From: Chlamydoabsidia padenii
Lineage: Eukaryota > Mucoromycota > Mucoromycetes > Mucorales > Cunninghamellaceae
Direction: 5' to 3'
Length of the DNA: 64,000 nt
Assembly: GCA_025330725.1 (NCBI GenBank)
Contig: JAIWND010000004.1
Span: forward strand, 434,001 to 498,000
Part shown: one piece after another, positions 1-11,784 of the stretch
Layout of the letters: each line of letters opens with the position of its first letter
Numbering within the stretch: position 1 is the first letter of the stretch
Position numbers and translations under genes: made by a program
Notes under the pieces: generated by a model
What the model was told of the DNA's origin: nothing
Seen by the model: the letters and a program-made list of their open reading frames with translations, nothing else
The model's database searches: none

Positions 1-715
1 GTTAAAACGATCTTGAGGCTATATTGCTCCATACAGAGGACTTGGTATATTCGCCATTATGTAAACTTTGTCGGAAATAGGCTAAGGAATGCACATCGCC
101 ACTTTTGTCATTAGCATCACTTGTCCATAAAGGCAGTAAAGCTCTTTTAAGATTCCAGGCGAGAGTAAGCGGGTTTTGAAATAAGTTTTGTCCCGTCAGT
201 CAATTTTCATTCTGCAACTTTTTTTCACAAAAGTCAGGGTAAAACATTTTTGAGGCTATACTACTCCATACAGTGGACTTGGTGCAATGACCATTATGTA
301 AACTTTGTTGGAAATAGGCTATAATGTCCACTTCGCCACTTTAATCATTAGCATCACTTGTCCATTAAGGCAGTAGAGCCTTTCCAAATCTTAGTAGAGG
401 CAGGCGGGATCTGAAAAAGTACGAAAAGGAACCAGACTTCTTTTTTTTTTTTTCATGCAAAGAACAGGTAAAAGTCATCGCAAGTTGAACTGACCGACAC
501 AAGGGTCTTGCTACATTGATCATTATGTAAGTTTTGTTGGAAATAGGCTATAATGTCGACATCTCCACTTTAATCATTAGCATCCGTGGACAATTGGAGC
601 AAATAGAGCTCTTACCAACATCCCGTGCGCCTGGCAATTCCCCAATAGAGATCAAAGCATGTTCCGGGCCAAAAGTAAAGAACTATCAGATTGGATTTGA
701 TGTGGATCCTTCCAT
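1..715 (+). repeat. three imperfect direct copies of a ~235 bp module
   Basis: The anchor CATTATGTAA begins at 55, 292 and 521, giving periods of 237 and 229 bp. Copies 1 and 2 share the upstream part (TGAGGCTATA, CTCCATACAG, GGACTTGG) and all share the downstream part (GGAAATAGGCT, CATTAGCATC, GTAGAGC-like). Copies 1 and 2 also contain a CGGG(A/T)T(C/T)TGAAA element about 110 bp after the anchor. Translated in one frame the copies resemble each other (YVNFVGNRL..., HLSIKAVKL, AGFE) but are broken by stops. They are therefore probably decayed copies of a short coding module or of a dispersed repeat. The array may continue left of the window. Confidence 0.7.
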
Positions 716-739
716 TACCATTTGGAGACATTCCTGAAG

Positions 740-965
740 GGGGACGGTTTCACTTTTTTCATGTTTTCAATTGTGGACCATTTCCCCAAAGAGCGGTTTT
801 CAAACCCCGCGTACCCTATGGTTCCTTGTGAGAGCTCTACCGTCTCAATGGACAATGGATGCTCATCAATAAATGGGCCATGAGCATTGCTTAGCCTATT
901 TACAACAAACTTTACATAGAACACCAAGCGCCAAGTCCCTTGTATGGAGATGTACAGGCTTGCAG
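740..965 (-). repeat. fourth, inverted copy of the ~235 bp module, with an open frame
   Basis: Read on the minus strand this segment repeats the order of the direct copies: CTCCATACA, GGGACTTGG, TATGTAAAGTTTG, AATAGGCTAA, a GTAGAGCTC block, then CGGGGTTTGAAAACC. The frame 715-927 (-) is open for 70 codons here (YVKFVVNRLSNAH ... AGFENRS), whereas the three direct copies carry stops in the equivalent frame. No start context, intron or known domain supports a functional gene. It may be the best-preserved member of a small repeat or gene family. Confidence 0.55.
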
Positions 966-2691
966 TCTTTTTTTCTTTTTCTTTTTCTTTTTACCTCCCG
1001 TGTCTAAAAAAGGAGAGTGTCAGGTCTCACCTCGTTATCAAGCCGATGCCAATAAACCGAGTGTGTACTTTTATGATGTATTCTCAGCAAAAAGTCAAGC
1101 TTTCAGTTACTCATTTCAATCGAACCAAGTTTAAGGTCATATGTACCTGTCATTCCTTTTGCATTGACAATGTCAAAAGAGCTTAACGAAAGTCTAGCTC
1201 TGTCTTTTTTGTTACTTATCATGCTAAAAGGGTGATAGGAGAAGAAAAGAAATGGCGGAAGTATTGTAGTAAAAGACTAGTTTTTTGATCAGAGGCTGTG
1301 TTTGTCAAACCCGCTTCATGATAATGATATATGTGATCCCAATGCCGTGTCGTTCAGTACCATTCATTCCTATCATATGTATTAGGTCATCAGACAATCA
1401 ACCAACTAATACTTTTTTGCTTATTACAAAGGCCTATGTACACAAAGTGCTTGATATGATTTTTTTTATTACATCCAGAGTCATTTCTACACTATATCTA
1501 TGTCTATACTATAGTGAGAGGGAGGGGGATGATAAAAGAGAGCCTAAATTATGTGAGTAAAGAAGGGATGATATATAAAGAATGCCAGAAACCATCACCA
1601 CCATTTCTTTCCTGTTGTCTGATCATTTTACCTTTTCAAAATCTGTCGAGGCGGAGTTTTGTTAAGACGTTCATGCAAAGTGGGTGAGAGTTTTCGTGAT
1701 GAGACGGTTAATGATTTGTATCCAGTTTGACCGTGCGCCCGGCCAGAGACGTCGATTCAGTAAATAGATGATCAGTCGTCCAAGTTGTTGCTTACATTTG
1801 CTGGTGTTTGGGTCACCTATTCACCTAGACAGAGAGAAAAAAAAAAAGAGAGAAAAGAGGGGTATCAGTATCAGTGACTTGATGAAATTGTTAACTCAAA
1901 AGAGAAAGACCCATTTTACAGCATCCATCTCCTCTTTTTTTTTTTTCCTGTTGTTTGATTGCTTTACCTTTTCTCCTAGTTTGTCCATTACCAGTATATA
2001 ATTCATACACAAGGAGTTAGTATGTATCGATTCTACCTAAACATAAAGAAAAACGAAGAGAGAAGCAAAAGTATTAGCATCAAAGTCTTGATAAAGGGCA
2101 TTAATCCTCTCCGTGTCTTTTGTTTTACCTTTAGAGATTCGTCACCATTAGTAAGGCATCCCCCATTACCACAGAATTAATTCCTTCATCACCGTTTTCG
2201 TTGCAACCATTGTGAGTTTCATATTTGTAAAGTAGAGTAGTCGAGGAATATCATTGTGGAATGTTTGTCGTAGATAGGGTGCGCACAGAATATGCAAGTC
2301 AGGCTGGAAAAAGAAAGAGTGATAGAGGGTTAAAAGGAAAAAGCAAGTAGTGTGGTAGGTTTAAAGAAGAATGATAGAAGAAAAAGCGCGACAAAGATTT
2401 TTTCATAATATTACATTAGTTGAGCATTGGCTTTATTTAAATGGCGATGGTGTAATGTTGCCAGTGTTTTTTAAAAAAAAAGGAAGAGAAAAAAAAAAGC
2501 CGCCCGATCCAAAATCAATCGATCGAGATTATCGGGGTGTAAAATATAGTCCTTACACATAAAGCGGCATGAATCACATACACAAGACGTTTTTCCGTAA
2601 AAACAAGCCGTTTTTATTTAATATTTACGTACAAGCAAAGTATTTACATTTATACAAATGAAAGCTACATAAAAAAAAGAGTATACTATAC
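966..2691. other. AT-rich spacer, no gene recognised
   Basis: Short open frames here have no recognisable domain, and no splice pattern joins them. Two stretches near 1605-1640 and 1935-1975 share the phrase TTTCCTGTTGT-TGAT-TTTACC, a weak local duplication. Poly-T and purine-rich runs are common. The last ~100 bp would hold the 3' untranslated region of the minus-strand gene ending at 2692. Confidence 0.4.
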
Positions 2692-2958
2692 TTAATTACC
2701 GCTGTCGCCAGTGGGGACACTTTCATACGCCTTGGACTTTGCGTTTTCAGCAGTTTCTTGAGCATTGTTCTTGTAGGTTTCAGCCTTGTCAGAAGCTTGG
2801 TTCTTCAATCCTTCAGTATTGTTTTTGGCTTGTTCACGGCTTTGTTGGGTTTGAGCAGCGGACTTGTCAGCAGCACCTTGAGATTGCATCTTTTCGTTAC
2901 CAAGCATACCACCCAAGGATTCCTTAGCAGCACCGAGACCTTCGTTAATCTTGTTCAT
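2692..2958 (-). CDS. CsbD-like small hydrophilic stress protein
   Basis: Single-exon protein of 88 residues. The N-terminus (MNKINEGLGAAKESLGGMLG) has the CsbD-family pattern. The remainder is Gln/Ala/Lys-rich with repeated KNxAQE/DKAET-type heptads and no hydrophobic core, as in fungal cruciform-DNA-binding (Hmp1-like) and LEA-like stress proteins. Members are small, abundant and induced by stress or starvation; their biochemical role is poorly defined. The start is the first ATG after a TATA-like AT-rich leader, and the recurring GGCGGCGTTTAAATA element lies about 185 bp upstream at 3143-3157. No introns, unusual among its neighbours. Confidence 0.8.
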   Translation of the reverse strand: MNKINEGLGAAKESLGGMLGNEKMQSQGAADKSAAQTQQSREQAKNNTEGLKNQASDKAETYKNNAQETAENAKSKAYESVPTGDSGN

Positions 2959-3009
2959 ATTGAGAGTTTAAGAGTTTTGAAAATATATAATTGAGTAAAG
3001 TTATCTAGA

Positions 3010-3483
3010 AAAGAAAAACGAAAAAAGTGTCCCTTTTATATTGAAAAGTATCGACTGGTTCGATGATGTAAGTCTCGCATGAATCCAGTCTTTTTCATTT
3101 CGCATGGGTTTGAGATTGAAATTATAGGCATACGAGCCGAATGGCGGCGTTTAAATATACGATTGACTCGATCTTGTGTTTGTGTGGATCAGGTGCCTCG
3201 GATGATGTACTCCAGAATGAAATCACTATTAGCACGTACATGTGTTTAACAATAGGCAAGAGAGTAATATGTGTCATTTTCAAATCCCGTCATATGCATT
3301 AAAATAACCCCAGTTGTGCATCGTTGCATGAAATCATCGAGATCCATGCAAACAAAAAGTTGGTGACAAACATTTCCTCTACAAGTTAAGGAATTAGCAC
3401 AATATGTACACAAAAGATTTTTTATTTACCAATATGGTTCTAATCTATTTCTATAATCTAAAACTATTTAGATCCAATTCGTT
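3010..3483. other. spacer with two promoter-like motifs
   Basis: This holds the presumed promoter of the gene starting at 2958 (motif at 3143-3157), a second motif copy on the other strand at 3277-3289, and the 3' flank of the glycosyltransferase gene that ends at 3484. No coding segment is seen. Confidence 0.4.
3143..3157 (+). promoter_or_regulatory. recurring element, GGCGTTTAAA variant
   Basis: Sequence GGCGGCGTTTAAATA, about 185 bp upstream of the CsbD-like start codon. It belongs to the family of GC-core plus TTTRAAA elements repeated through the window; a role in transcription is inferred from position only. Confidence 0.45.
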
Positions 3484-4759
3484 TTAATCATAGCTTGCAG
3501 GACGCCAGAGACAGGTCGAGTCGCCACTATTCAAAGGTCCCACACTGGCCAGTTTCTTGTTCCACAGCATCTTTTCTTGTTCAGACATGGAAATAGGTGT
3601 ATTCGTCCACGAGAGGAAAAGTTGTCGTATGGGAAGAAGATAATGAGCATACCAGTAATGAAAGTGATCATAAGCAACCTACAAAAAAAGAAAAAAAGTA
3701 ATTATTACATTTCTCTATTCTACTCCCCCTCCCTTTTTTTCTTACCTTGATCTTGGGATTGATGAAGATACGTGTATAGTTCAAATCTCGAAGATCCGAG
3801 TGTATCAGACAACATTCAGATGCTTCAAGTGGAGGTTGAGGATCATCAGGCCAAAGAGATCTAAAAGCAAGCAAGGGTTCAAGTGTAGTCGTATTCTTGA
3901 TCATAAAAGGAGCGGCATTATAAGCAACCATACCACCCCAACAACTATAGACAGGCACCAATTCTTGACGCACCAACAACTGCCGACTTGTTCTATCTTT
4001 AAAATAAGGATAGTTCCCCGAGCCTAGCCAACCACCATCGATTTCACGTGTAGCGAATTCATCGTAGTATTGTCCATAAAAGTCCATGCTACAAACCGCG
4101 TCATAGTCATCATTGGATTCAATCAACCCCACCGCGTCAGTCCAATCAAACCAAATATCATTCAAAAACAGGATTCGGTCAAAAGTGGTGTCTTGTTGAT
4201 ACAGTGGTGCAAGTGCTTGATTTCGCCGTTTGGCTAGTAATGGTATTCGCCGTTCAGAATAGTTCTTTGGGGTATCGTCCAAGATGATGTTGTGGGGAAT
4301 ATTAGAGTGGGTGAGTTGTTGATCGAATTCGAGTAACATGGATTTAGTCTTGTCTGTGCTTCCTATATAAAAATAAAGAATGCAGGTATTGTTATATACA
4401 TATGTACGTATACAAACTCAGCACTGTTCCTCCCCCCCCCCGAACTTACCATTTTCATAGATGGAGATGTAAGCACGGTCAGGACCTGCCCATTGTGCTA
4501 GTTTATATAGTTGTGTTGCCCAGTGTTCCACGATCCCTTCATTGTTGTATAGATTGGCGGCGATGAAGAGTTTAGGTGTATTCCGTTTCGTTTGTGGTCT
4601 AGTAAAGAGAAAGAGTGATTAGTTTATTCCTTTTCCGTTTACTGGTTATGAATAAACTTACTTTAAAGATGAAGAAGACCAAAAAAGATACTGAGTACAC
4701 CAGTATATCAGTATAATAATACATAGATAATGAATGACAAACCGTTTTCGCACCAACAT
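3484..4759 (-). CDS. CAP59/CMT1-type glycosyltransferase, type II membrane protein
   Basis: Four exons: 4662-4759, 4450-4598, 3746-4362, 3484-3678, giving 352 residues. The N-terminus (MLVRKRF, then a ~20-residue hydrophobic segment with many Ile/Leu/Tyr) is a signal anchor, placing the enzyme in the secretory pathway lumen. The core contains FIAANLYNNE, ISIYENGSTDKTKS, RILFLNDIWFDW, DYDAVCSMDFYG and the GGMVAYNAAPF block, all typical of the cryptococcal mannosyltransferase/capsule-associated CAP59 family (PF11735). The C-terminus is TCLWRPASYD. Family members add alpha-1,3-mannose or related sugars to fungal glycans; the acceptor here is unknown. The start was chosen as the ATG just before the membrane anchor. 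All introns are canonical GT-AG. Confidence 0.85.
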
Positions 4760-4883
4760 TTTTATTACAAAAGGATGGAAGAGTAAGAAGGAAAGGAGAG
4801 AAAAAAAAAAAAAAAAAAGAGACCAATTCATTAAATTTGTTGACGGGACTTGAATTACCAAGAAACCCTTTTTCTACTTTTTT

Positions 4884-6257
4884 TTAACTTATCAAAGGGG
4901 TCGGTCGACGATACCATTGTTGCTGATTTTCATCAAAGTAATACCATTTGTGAGTTTCTTCAACATGACTGCGACGATACCCTTTGAATTCATTCTCGCC
5001 GTAAATGTCTCCTTGGAGCAATTGATCTTCTGACACATCGCAAGTGTATTCTAAGCGGGTCGGAGTTTCAGGGAAAAAGGTGTCAAGCCGCGGGATGTGA
5101 CATTGATTGTGGGGGGCGAGAAACAAAGGGATCGAATGACGGTCTTGATTCTTATTATTAAGAACCCGATGAGTAGTAGCAATAAACCGTTTCTTGGTTA
5201 ACTTTTCAAAGATCTCTCCAATGTTCACCACAAATGTGCCTTCAATAGGCTTAGCATCCTGTGTGTGAAAGATAAAAATACGTTGAAACCCCGCTTTCCC
5301 AAAATAGAAATTCATGCCAACTTTTTTTTTCGTACTTACAATCCAACGACCATCTAATAACTGTACTTGAAGACCACCAATATCATCTTGTAAAAGTAAC
5401 GCCAAAAACCCATAGTCCTATAAAATAAGAAGAGGAAAGTAAATATGCATAGTGAGTGAAATTGTTATGTATCTTGTTTACAGTAGGTACATACTTTATG
5501 AGGTCCAACACCAATACCATGATCCAATGGAATAATCGTCTTGTTTTCCATCCCAGGATAATAGACCAACTTCATCCTCATTCCAAGATCTTCCCCAAAC
5601 AAATCCATAAATTGTACCTCATCAATTCCAAGGCTTTGAGCCATTGCTCGAAGTACACGCAAACCAACCTGATGCATGGCCTCGAGAAGTTGAAGGATGG
5701 TGGGTTTAAAAGAGGGTAATTGATCTGGCCATTGATTCGGACCTCGTAAATGAGTATATGCAGGGGCATCCAAGGGTCCTTCTGGGTATTCACGTCCAAT
5801 ATCAAACGTCTCTCTAATAATGCAAATCATGCAAAATGGTTAATCTTTTGCTCTTCTCTCTCTTTTGCTTTCTTTTCCTTCTTTTACATTTTACCTATTG
5901 TCTTGTTTATAATCCGTCGTCTCACCATCTACTCAATGTATATATAAAGTCAGATCGAACCATACATGTATGCATGAATACCATACTTAGTCTGGTAAAA
6001 CCTCGGTAATGTGGGGAATTAGCCATGGCTACTTTTGATTTTTCTTTCAGGGGTAAATTGAAAAACTCCGCTGAGGTTTTCAATGCCGATTGGATCAAAG
6101 ATAAAGGTACACCGTGATTACGAATATAAAAGAATCCAATATCATGCATCGTATCATATAACTGTTTCAAGAATACATGGGTTGTTTCTTGTTGACTCGC
6201 ATCATCCGGCTGGTAAAGGTTGAAATCAAGAATAGGGATTTCCGGTACTACTGTCAT
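4884..6257 (-). CDS. 2-oxoglutarate/Fe(II)-dependent oxygenase (isopenicillin N synthase-like)
   Basis: Four exons: 5987-6257, 5495-5811, 5340-5417, 4884-5258; 346 residues. The N-terminal DIOX_N part (PEIPILDFNLY, GFFYIRNHGV, YRGFTRL) is followed by the 2OG-FeII core. Iron ligands fit H195-x-D197 (GPHKDYG) and H252 (ATTHRV), and the 2-oxoglutarate-binding R262-x-S264 (RHS) follows. The third exon begins LLLQDDIGGLQV in the typical position. The superfamily hydroxylates or desaturates small molecules; the substrate cannot be told from sequence. An intron separates H195-K196 from D197, inside the HxD metal motif. The splice at 5811/5987 was chosen by phase (TRL-KTFDIGREYP). A (TA)n tract lies just upstream of the start. 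Confidence 0.85.
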
Positions 6258-7141
6258 GTTGGATAAGATAAAGATATATATATATATATATATATAAAGA
6301 GGAGGATGGTATAAATCTTTTCTTTTATAGTTTCCTCTTTACATCACGCAATTTCTTATTTGTCTTTGCAGTGTTGTGAAGATCAGTCACATGGTACTAC
6401 ATCTTTCCCAGACGATTAACCTAAAAAAGGAAGACATAAGATTCGAGGATGATGGGGGAGTGTTTTTTTCTTAAAAAAAAAAGGATTTTTATTTCAAAAG
6501 GATGGGGAATTATAGGTGTGTCTATAGCTAAGTGAGAGAAGGCTATAAGTGTATGAGTAGATAAGAGCACGTTGATCCGAATCCGACAAGTGCCTGGTCA
6601 GTTGAGATCCTCCAACGTACTAGATACCCAAATGTGATTGTCGTACCTAGATATCAAGAGGATAAGTGACAGTTACCAGTCATTGTCTCCCCCTGCACTA
6701 TTTGCTTACCAATCAATCCACTAGGGCAAAAAGCCTTGTTGTCCATTAGATAGGTCCCATCTTGTTCTTCGTCACCTTACCTTATACTGCTGCCATACTT
6801 GTATCGTTCAATCTAGTGTCTCCTGTTTGATTAAATAAAACCACTAGTGAGTATAATGTATATATAGTATCATCTACACCTAATCACCATCACTTACCAG
6901 TTTAGTGAGATTACCGAACGTGCCATGAATCGTTATGAGTTAATCGTGGTGACTAGGTTGCTCCATTCCAAGTAGAAGCTCCTGTCTGTCGCCGTTATTT
7001 CTTGTATAAAAAGTTACTTATTTGGACTTGACTTGTATACAATCGTAAAGAGGGGCAGAGACTAGGCTAAAAATAAAAGATTAAAGGTATTAGTTTCAAC
7101 CCAACATAAGAATGCCAAAACACATATTTTTTTATTACTTA
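6258..7141. other. spacer without recognisable gene
   Basis: Starts with an (AT)n tract at about 6274-6296 upstream of the oxygenase start. The rest is unremarkable AT-rich DNA with no open frame over 60 codons and no RNA gene that I recognise. Confidence 0.4.
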
Positions 7142-7322
7142 CTATTCCAAAGTAGCTTTTACTATATAACAATCATGAAGGTCCATGTTTTTAACTATAG
7201 CTTCAACTGTATCATTGGCTAAGCAAAAAAAATAAAAAAGGAGAAAAGTGAAACAGAAGAGGAAGAAACAAAAAATCAAAAAAGCGATACTTTTATGCCC
7301 ATTCAAATCCCGACATTTTTCT

Positions 7323-7661
7323 TTATTGAATATCAGGTAACAAAATGCGACAAATTCTATAGCGAACGCCCATATAAGATAGATAATCTGATCTAGGAAA
7401 CACTCTAACATTCTTCACCAAAGGAAAGTTGGTATCCGATATGTCCATAAACACTCCCCCTGTTTGTAAGGTGGATTCTAACTTTGCATAATTTTGACTA
7501 TTCAAAGGAATCCATCGAGATTGACTAAAATATAACCATTGTGCATGAAAATTGGTGCTTCGGATCGGATATAATCTTTTCATGGTCAGTGGTGGTGATG
7601 GTAACTGTATAATGGATGAATGACTTGGCCTGGCCACTCGAGTTTCACCTAACGTTTTCAT
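7323..7661 (-). CDS. short protein of unknown function, possibly truncated
   Basis: The first frame encodes 112 residues (MKTLGETRVARP ... RICRILLPDIQ). The middle part, HAQWLYFSQSRWIPLNSQNYAKLE in spirit a W-x2-F ... W-x-P ... LE pattern, recalls the WWE-like region at the start of DDHD-type phospholipases, but the catalytic part is absent. A strong pyrimidine tract and TTAG acceptor lie near 7225, with an open segment after it ending at 7142 (ANDTVEAIVKNM ... KATLE). Joining it in phase needs a weak donor (GTCGCA near 7358), so the gene could run 7142-7661. It could equally be a remnant. Confidence 0.35.
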   Translation of the reverse strand: MKTLGETRVARPSHSSIIQLPSPPLTMKRLYPIRSTNFHAQWLYFSQSRWIPLNSQNYAKLESTLQTGGVFMDISDTNFPLVKNVRVFPRSDYLSYMGVRYRICRILLPDIQ

Positions 7662-8599
7662 TCTATTTATATGATATGCACAAACTAAAGAAGGAGAGAA
7701 AAAGAAAAAAGAAAGTAACGAGACTGCCTTATATTCTCTCCCGAATCAAAACACTTGTCATCATGAGACTTTCTGTCCACTCTTTGTTCATCTGACTGTT
7801 AAAAGGGATCCCCCATGACGTCTTGATGAGGAAAATCTAATTGGAGTACACGCGGCGTTCAAACATATCACTTGAACAATAATGTATTTGACCGTATAGA
7901 ATGGCCTACCAGCTTACGTTTCCTTTTTAGGATTATAGGAAATCAACATGATGTTAAACGCGCTAAAGCTCACAAGACAATCGTTTCTTCCCCTTTTTTT
8001 TTGGGATTTAGCATTGATCAGGAACTGTAATTGAACCCCCGCTAAGCGAGACACGTGATTCAAAGACCGCCACAAAACCCAATGGAAAGACCACCCCTTC
8101 TCTTTCATGATACATTGACTTTACATCCTATTAATCCAGATGACATTTTTTGTTGTTTTGGTTTAGATGATAGTTACGTGCTAATGTCTGCATGTCGGTG
8201 AAGGATGGATTGATAATCGCAAAACCTGACATTGGTGCTTTCTCGCTTCCGCGAACAGGATGGCTTCAAGAACAAAAACAGAGCCCTGATGGAATACCTT
8301 CACTAGATCTAGGTGGGATAAAATACGCACCAAGGGTCTTGTTGAACAAACTGCAGTTCTCCGTGCCAAGAGCAAGTCAATGCGTGAACGTAGAAACACC
8401 GGGCTGAAGGTAAGGATGATCATCGTTATATCCACTTTTTTTTTTATCACTAGTATATGATCCTCCCCTGTTGTTTTCAATTAATTCTAATGAATAATAA
8501 AAGCATCCTTTTTGTCTTGACTTGTTGTATCTACTGAATGACTCTTGGTAGCAAAAATAGCACCCGGAATTCAAATTCCGCTACCATAATTTTTTGTCT

Positions 8600-8634
<35 letters not shown>

Positions 8635-8748
8635 CTTCGTCTCTTCTCCATTATCATCTTTTTGCTTCCCACCTCTTACATTTACATTCTTCAACTCTTT
8701 ATTTATTACACTCCTTGTATCAAATCAACCCCCGTTAATGCACATACC
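7662..8748. other. spacer with hairpin and poly-T leader
   Basis: Contains an open segment at about 8192-8406 (+) of unknown meaning; its parts read sensibly in two different frames, as in a decayed gene. It also contains a 39-nt hairpin (8547-8585) and a T33 run (8602-8634) just upstream of the TBC gene. No RNA gene is certain. Confidence 0.35.
8547..8585 (+). other. hairpin resembling a tRNA T-arm plus acceptor end
   Basis: GGTAGC (8547) pairs with GCTACC (8580-8585). Inside lies CGGAA-TTCAAAT-TTCCG, a 5-bp stem with a 7-nt TTCAAAT loop like a tRNA T-arm. At 39 nt it is far too short for a tRNA, and the G53-C61 pair is replaced by A-T, so it is at most a tRNA fragment or a chance inverted repeat. 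Confidence 0.25.
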
Positions 8749-8752
8749 ATGA
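8738..8752 (+). other. tiny upstream ORF overlapping the TBC gene start
   Basis: ATG CAC ATA CCA TGA encodes MHIP; its stop codon overlaps the main start in the arrangement ATGA. A scanning ribosome would meet this start 11 nt before the main ATG, so it may tune translation. Visible directly; effect inferred. Confidence 0.5.
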
Positions 8753-11719
8753 CGGACCCTGCTTTTAGTCTTTTTACTCTACCGACACAGGTCGATAATT
8801 ACATTACTCCATTCTGGACGACAGTGAAAGAAGACAACAACTTTCTTTTACAACGAACGAAAACTCAAAAGAATGCTATCATGCGTAGTGTCCTTGGTAC
8901 TTTACAAAATGTGTAAGTGGTTTTATATTGTTTGTTTGCTTAATGGGTATACTCACATTTCTTCCCTTTTTTTTTTTTAGACTGGACACTAAACAAGCAC
9001 CTTTTCGTCTACTATATCAACGCGTGGGTGGAGGCTGTTTACAAATTGCTTGTACCGAAACGGAAAAGCAAGCCGATTTGGCCTGGCGCTGGATCAAAGG
9101 TAAAAATGGAAAATGAAAGCGAGGTAAGAGATAACTAACTATTTAAAAACATAGATAACCTACAAAAACCATTGGAAGCACTGGATGATGCCGAAAGGGA
9201 AAACTATGTGGTAACTAAAATTAACTCTATTGTCACACGACGAGGTAATGAACAATGAAAAGTGAATGATATGCAAACTAATCCTCTTTTTTTTTTCTTT
9301 AGATACTGGTACCGATGATATATCAACTGATGAAAAGGTACGGAATGCATCAAGAAGTTTCCGTCAAACTTTTGATCTTCCAGTGACTGAGCGATTGGTA
9401 AACTGTAAGTACAGAAAAAAAGATAAGGAGGATTATGAGTTATTGACTTTTTATTTTATATATAGATTACTCTGCTGCTTATCATACCAACCGATTGACA
9501 AGTCAGGGATGGCTCTACATCAGTGAAAACTATATTGGGTTTTACTCTTATCTTTTGGGTTATGAAACAAAACTTTTAATCGAACTCAAGAACATTCAAG
9601 ACATCCGAAAGGCAAAATCGAAACGCGGGGTGTTTGCTGATGCCATCAACATTGTCATGAAGGATAAACAAGAGGTAAATAGATACTTGGTTTGGAAAAA
9701 AAAAAAAAAAAAAAAAAAAAGGAAACACTCATACTTTTTGATTATTGTTATTATTGGGCTTAGCACTTTTTTTCTAATCTATTCAAACGTGATGAAGTCC
9801 ATGACATTTTGGTACAACTTACTGGTCTTGCTATGCAACGTCTTTTAAAGAGTACAGCTTTGGAACACTCTCCCGGTGGTGAAATCGACAATGACTTGGA
9901 TCGGCAAATCAAGGATGAAACCAAAGTCAGCGACACATCATCATCCTTATCAGATAGCAGCAACATACAACAACCATTAAAAACCAACTTGGCTGCGCAA
10001 AAACGTGATGATCGATTCCGATTTCAATTCAGATTGCCTTCAACTGAACATTTACTACAAAGTGTCGAAGCTTTATACGTGGTGGAGGAACCTTTGGAAG
10101 GTGGTGGGAATGATGATGACGCACCCGCATCACGAACGGTGCATTATCGTGGAACATTGGGAGTCTCGGAAGCCTATTTGACATTTCACTCGACTGGTCA
10201 AGCATCTCAATATCAAACTGTCTTGCCTCTTTATACTATCCGGCGTGTGGAACGACTCGGTGACAAGCCTCATTCTTTGAAGGTTGTTAATTGGCATCAA
10301 GCAACAATACAATTTGATCTTCAAGTGTAAGTAGGTATCTGGTGGATGTTTTGCATAAATGACTGTCCCGTATTAACACGGTTTATTTGCTTTTGTGTAG
10401 TACCAAGAAACAATTTGATTCCTTCTCGGTGCTCATGACGGGTAATCTTCGTAATCAGATCAAGTATATGAAGATGATGAAACGATTCCTTGCGACATGT
10501 CCTTCTTCTGCTTTGGTGGCCGATCAAGGACTGGATGAAATCGATAAAATGCCTGGTGGATTAGGTCTCTTATTCGGCTTTCCGGGTGATCCGCGCCAAC
10601 TCAAGGATAAAAGCAAAATGAAGCTATGGAAAAAGTTTTTTAAAGGTAAAACTATGGTAATAAAAGATTGAATAGGTTTAACTCACGGGGGTTATTTTTA
10701 TGGCGATAACAGATTATGGACGCAACTTGACGATATCCAAAACACCACGCTTTTCTAGACTGATTCGGGTCGGTGCTCCTAATAGACTTCGTGGCGAACT
10801 TTGGGAAACTTGCTCAGGGTCCATCTACCTACGATTTATGAATCAGGGGTTATATGACAAACTTTTGGAGGAAAACAAAAACAAAACCTCACTCAGTTTG
10901 GAAGAAATTGAAAAGGATCTGAACAGGTAAATTATAGAAAAGGATGATATTCTTGTATACTAAACTTCTCTCTCTCTCTCTCTTTTGATTAACTAGATCT
11001 TTACCTGAATACTCGGCTTATCAAACACCTCAAGGAATCAACAGTCTACGACGTGTTCTTAGCGCCTACTCATGGAAAGACCCTGAACTTGGATATTGTC
11101 AAGCCATGAATATTGTCACCTCTGCTATTCTCATGCAAGTCAAAAAAATAATAATAAGTATTTCATGTAAAACAGTTGATATGGAATATTAATCTCTTAT
11201 CATTTTATAGATACATGAGTGAAGAACAAGCCTTCTTCACTTTAAGTGTACTGTGTGACGATATGCTCCCGGGATACTACAGCACCTCAATGTATGGAGC
11301 CCTTTTGGATCAAATTATCTTTGAACATCTACTGGAAACGACAATGCCTCTGCTACACAATCACTTCAAGAAGAAAGATATCCAGCTATCGGTGGCCTGT
11401 TTACCTTGGTTCCTCAGTCTTTACATCAACTCTATGCCATTACTACTTGCCTTCCGGATCCTTGACTGTTTCTTTATGGATGGTCCAAAGGTTTTATTCC
11501 AAATTGGTTTAGGTAATGAATACAATATAACGAAAAGAAAAGAATGGCGTTGACTTACTTGTTTTTTTATATATAGCTATCTTGAAGATCAATGGCGATG
11601 CTCTTTTGGAAACCAACGACGACGGTGCTTTTATCAACGTATTGAAACACTACTTTGGCCAATTGAATGATCCTCTTTATCCTGATTCCGACAATGCTAA
11701 AGCGAAAAATCTGACTGTA

Positions 11720-11784
<65 letters not shown>

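Noticed and set aside
8547..8585. A tRNA gene suggested by a T-arm-like stem-loop flanked by GGTAGC/GCTACC.
   Set aside because: Only 39 nt, with no D-arm or anticodon arm, and the conserved G53-C61 pair is missing.
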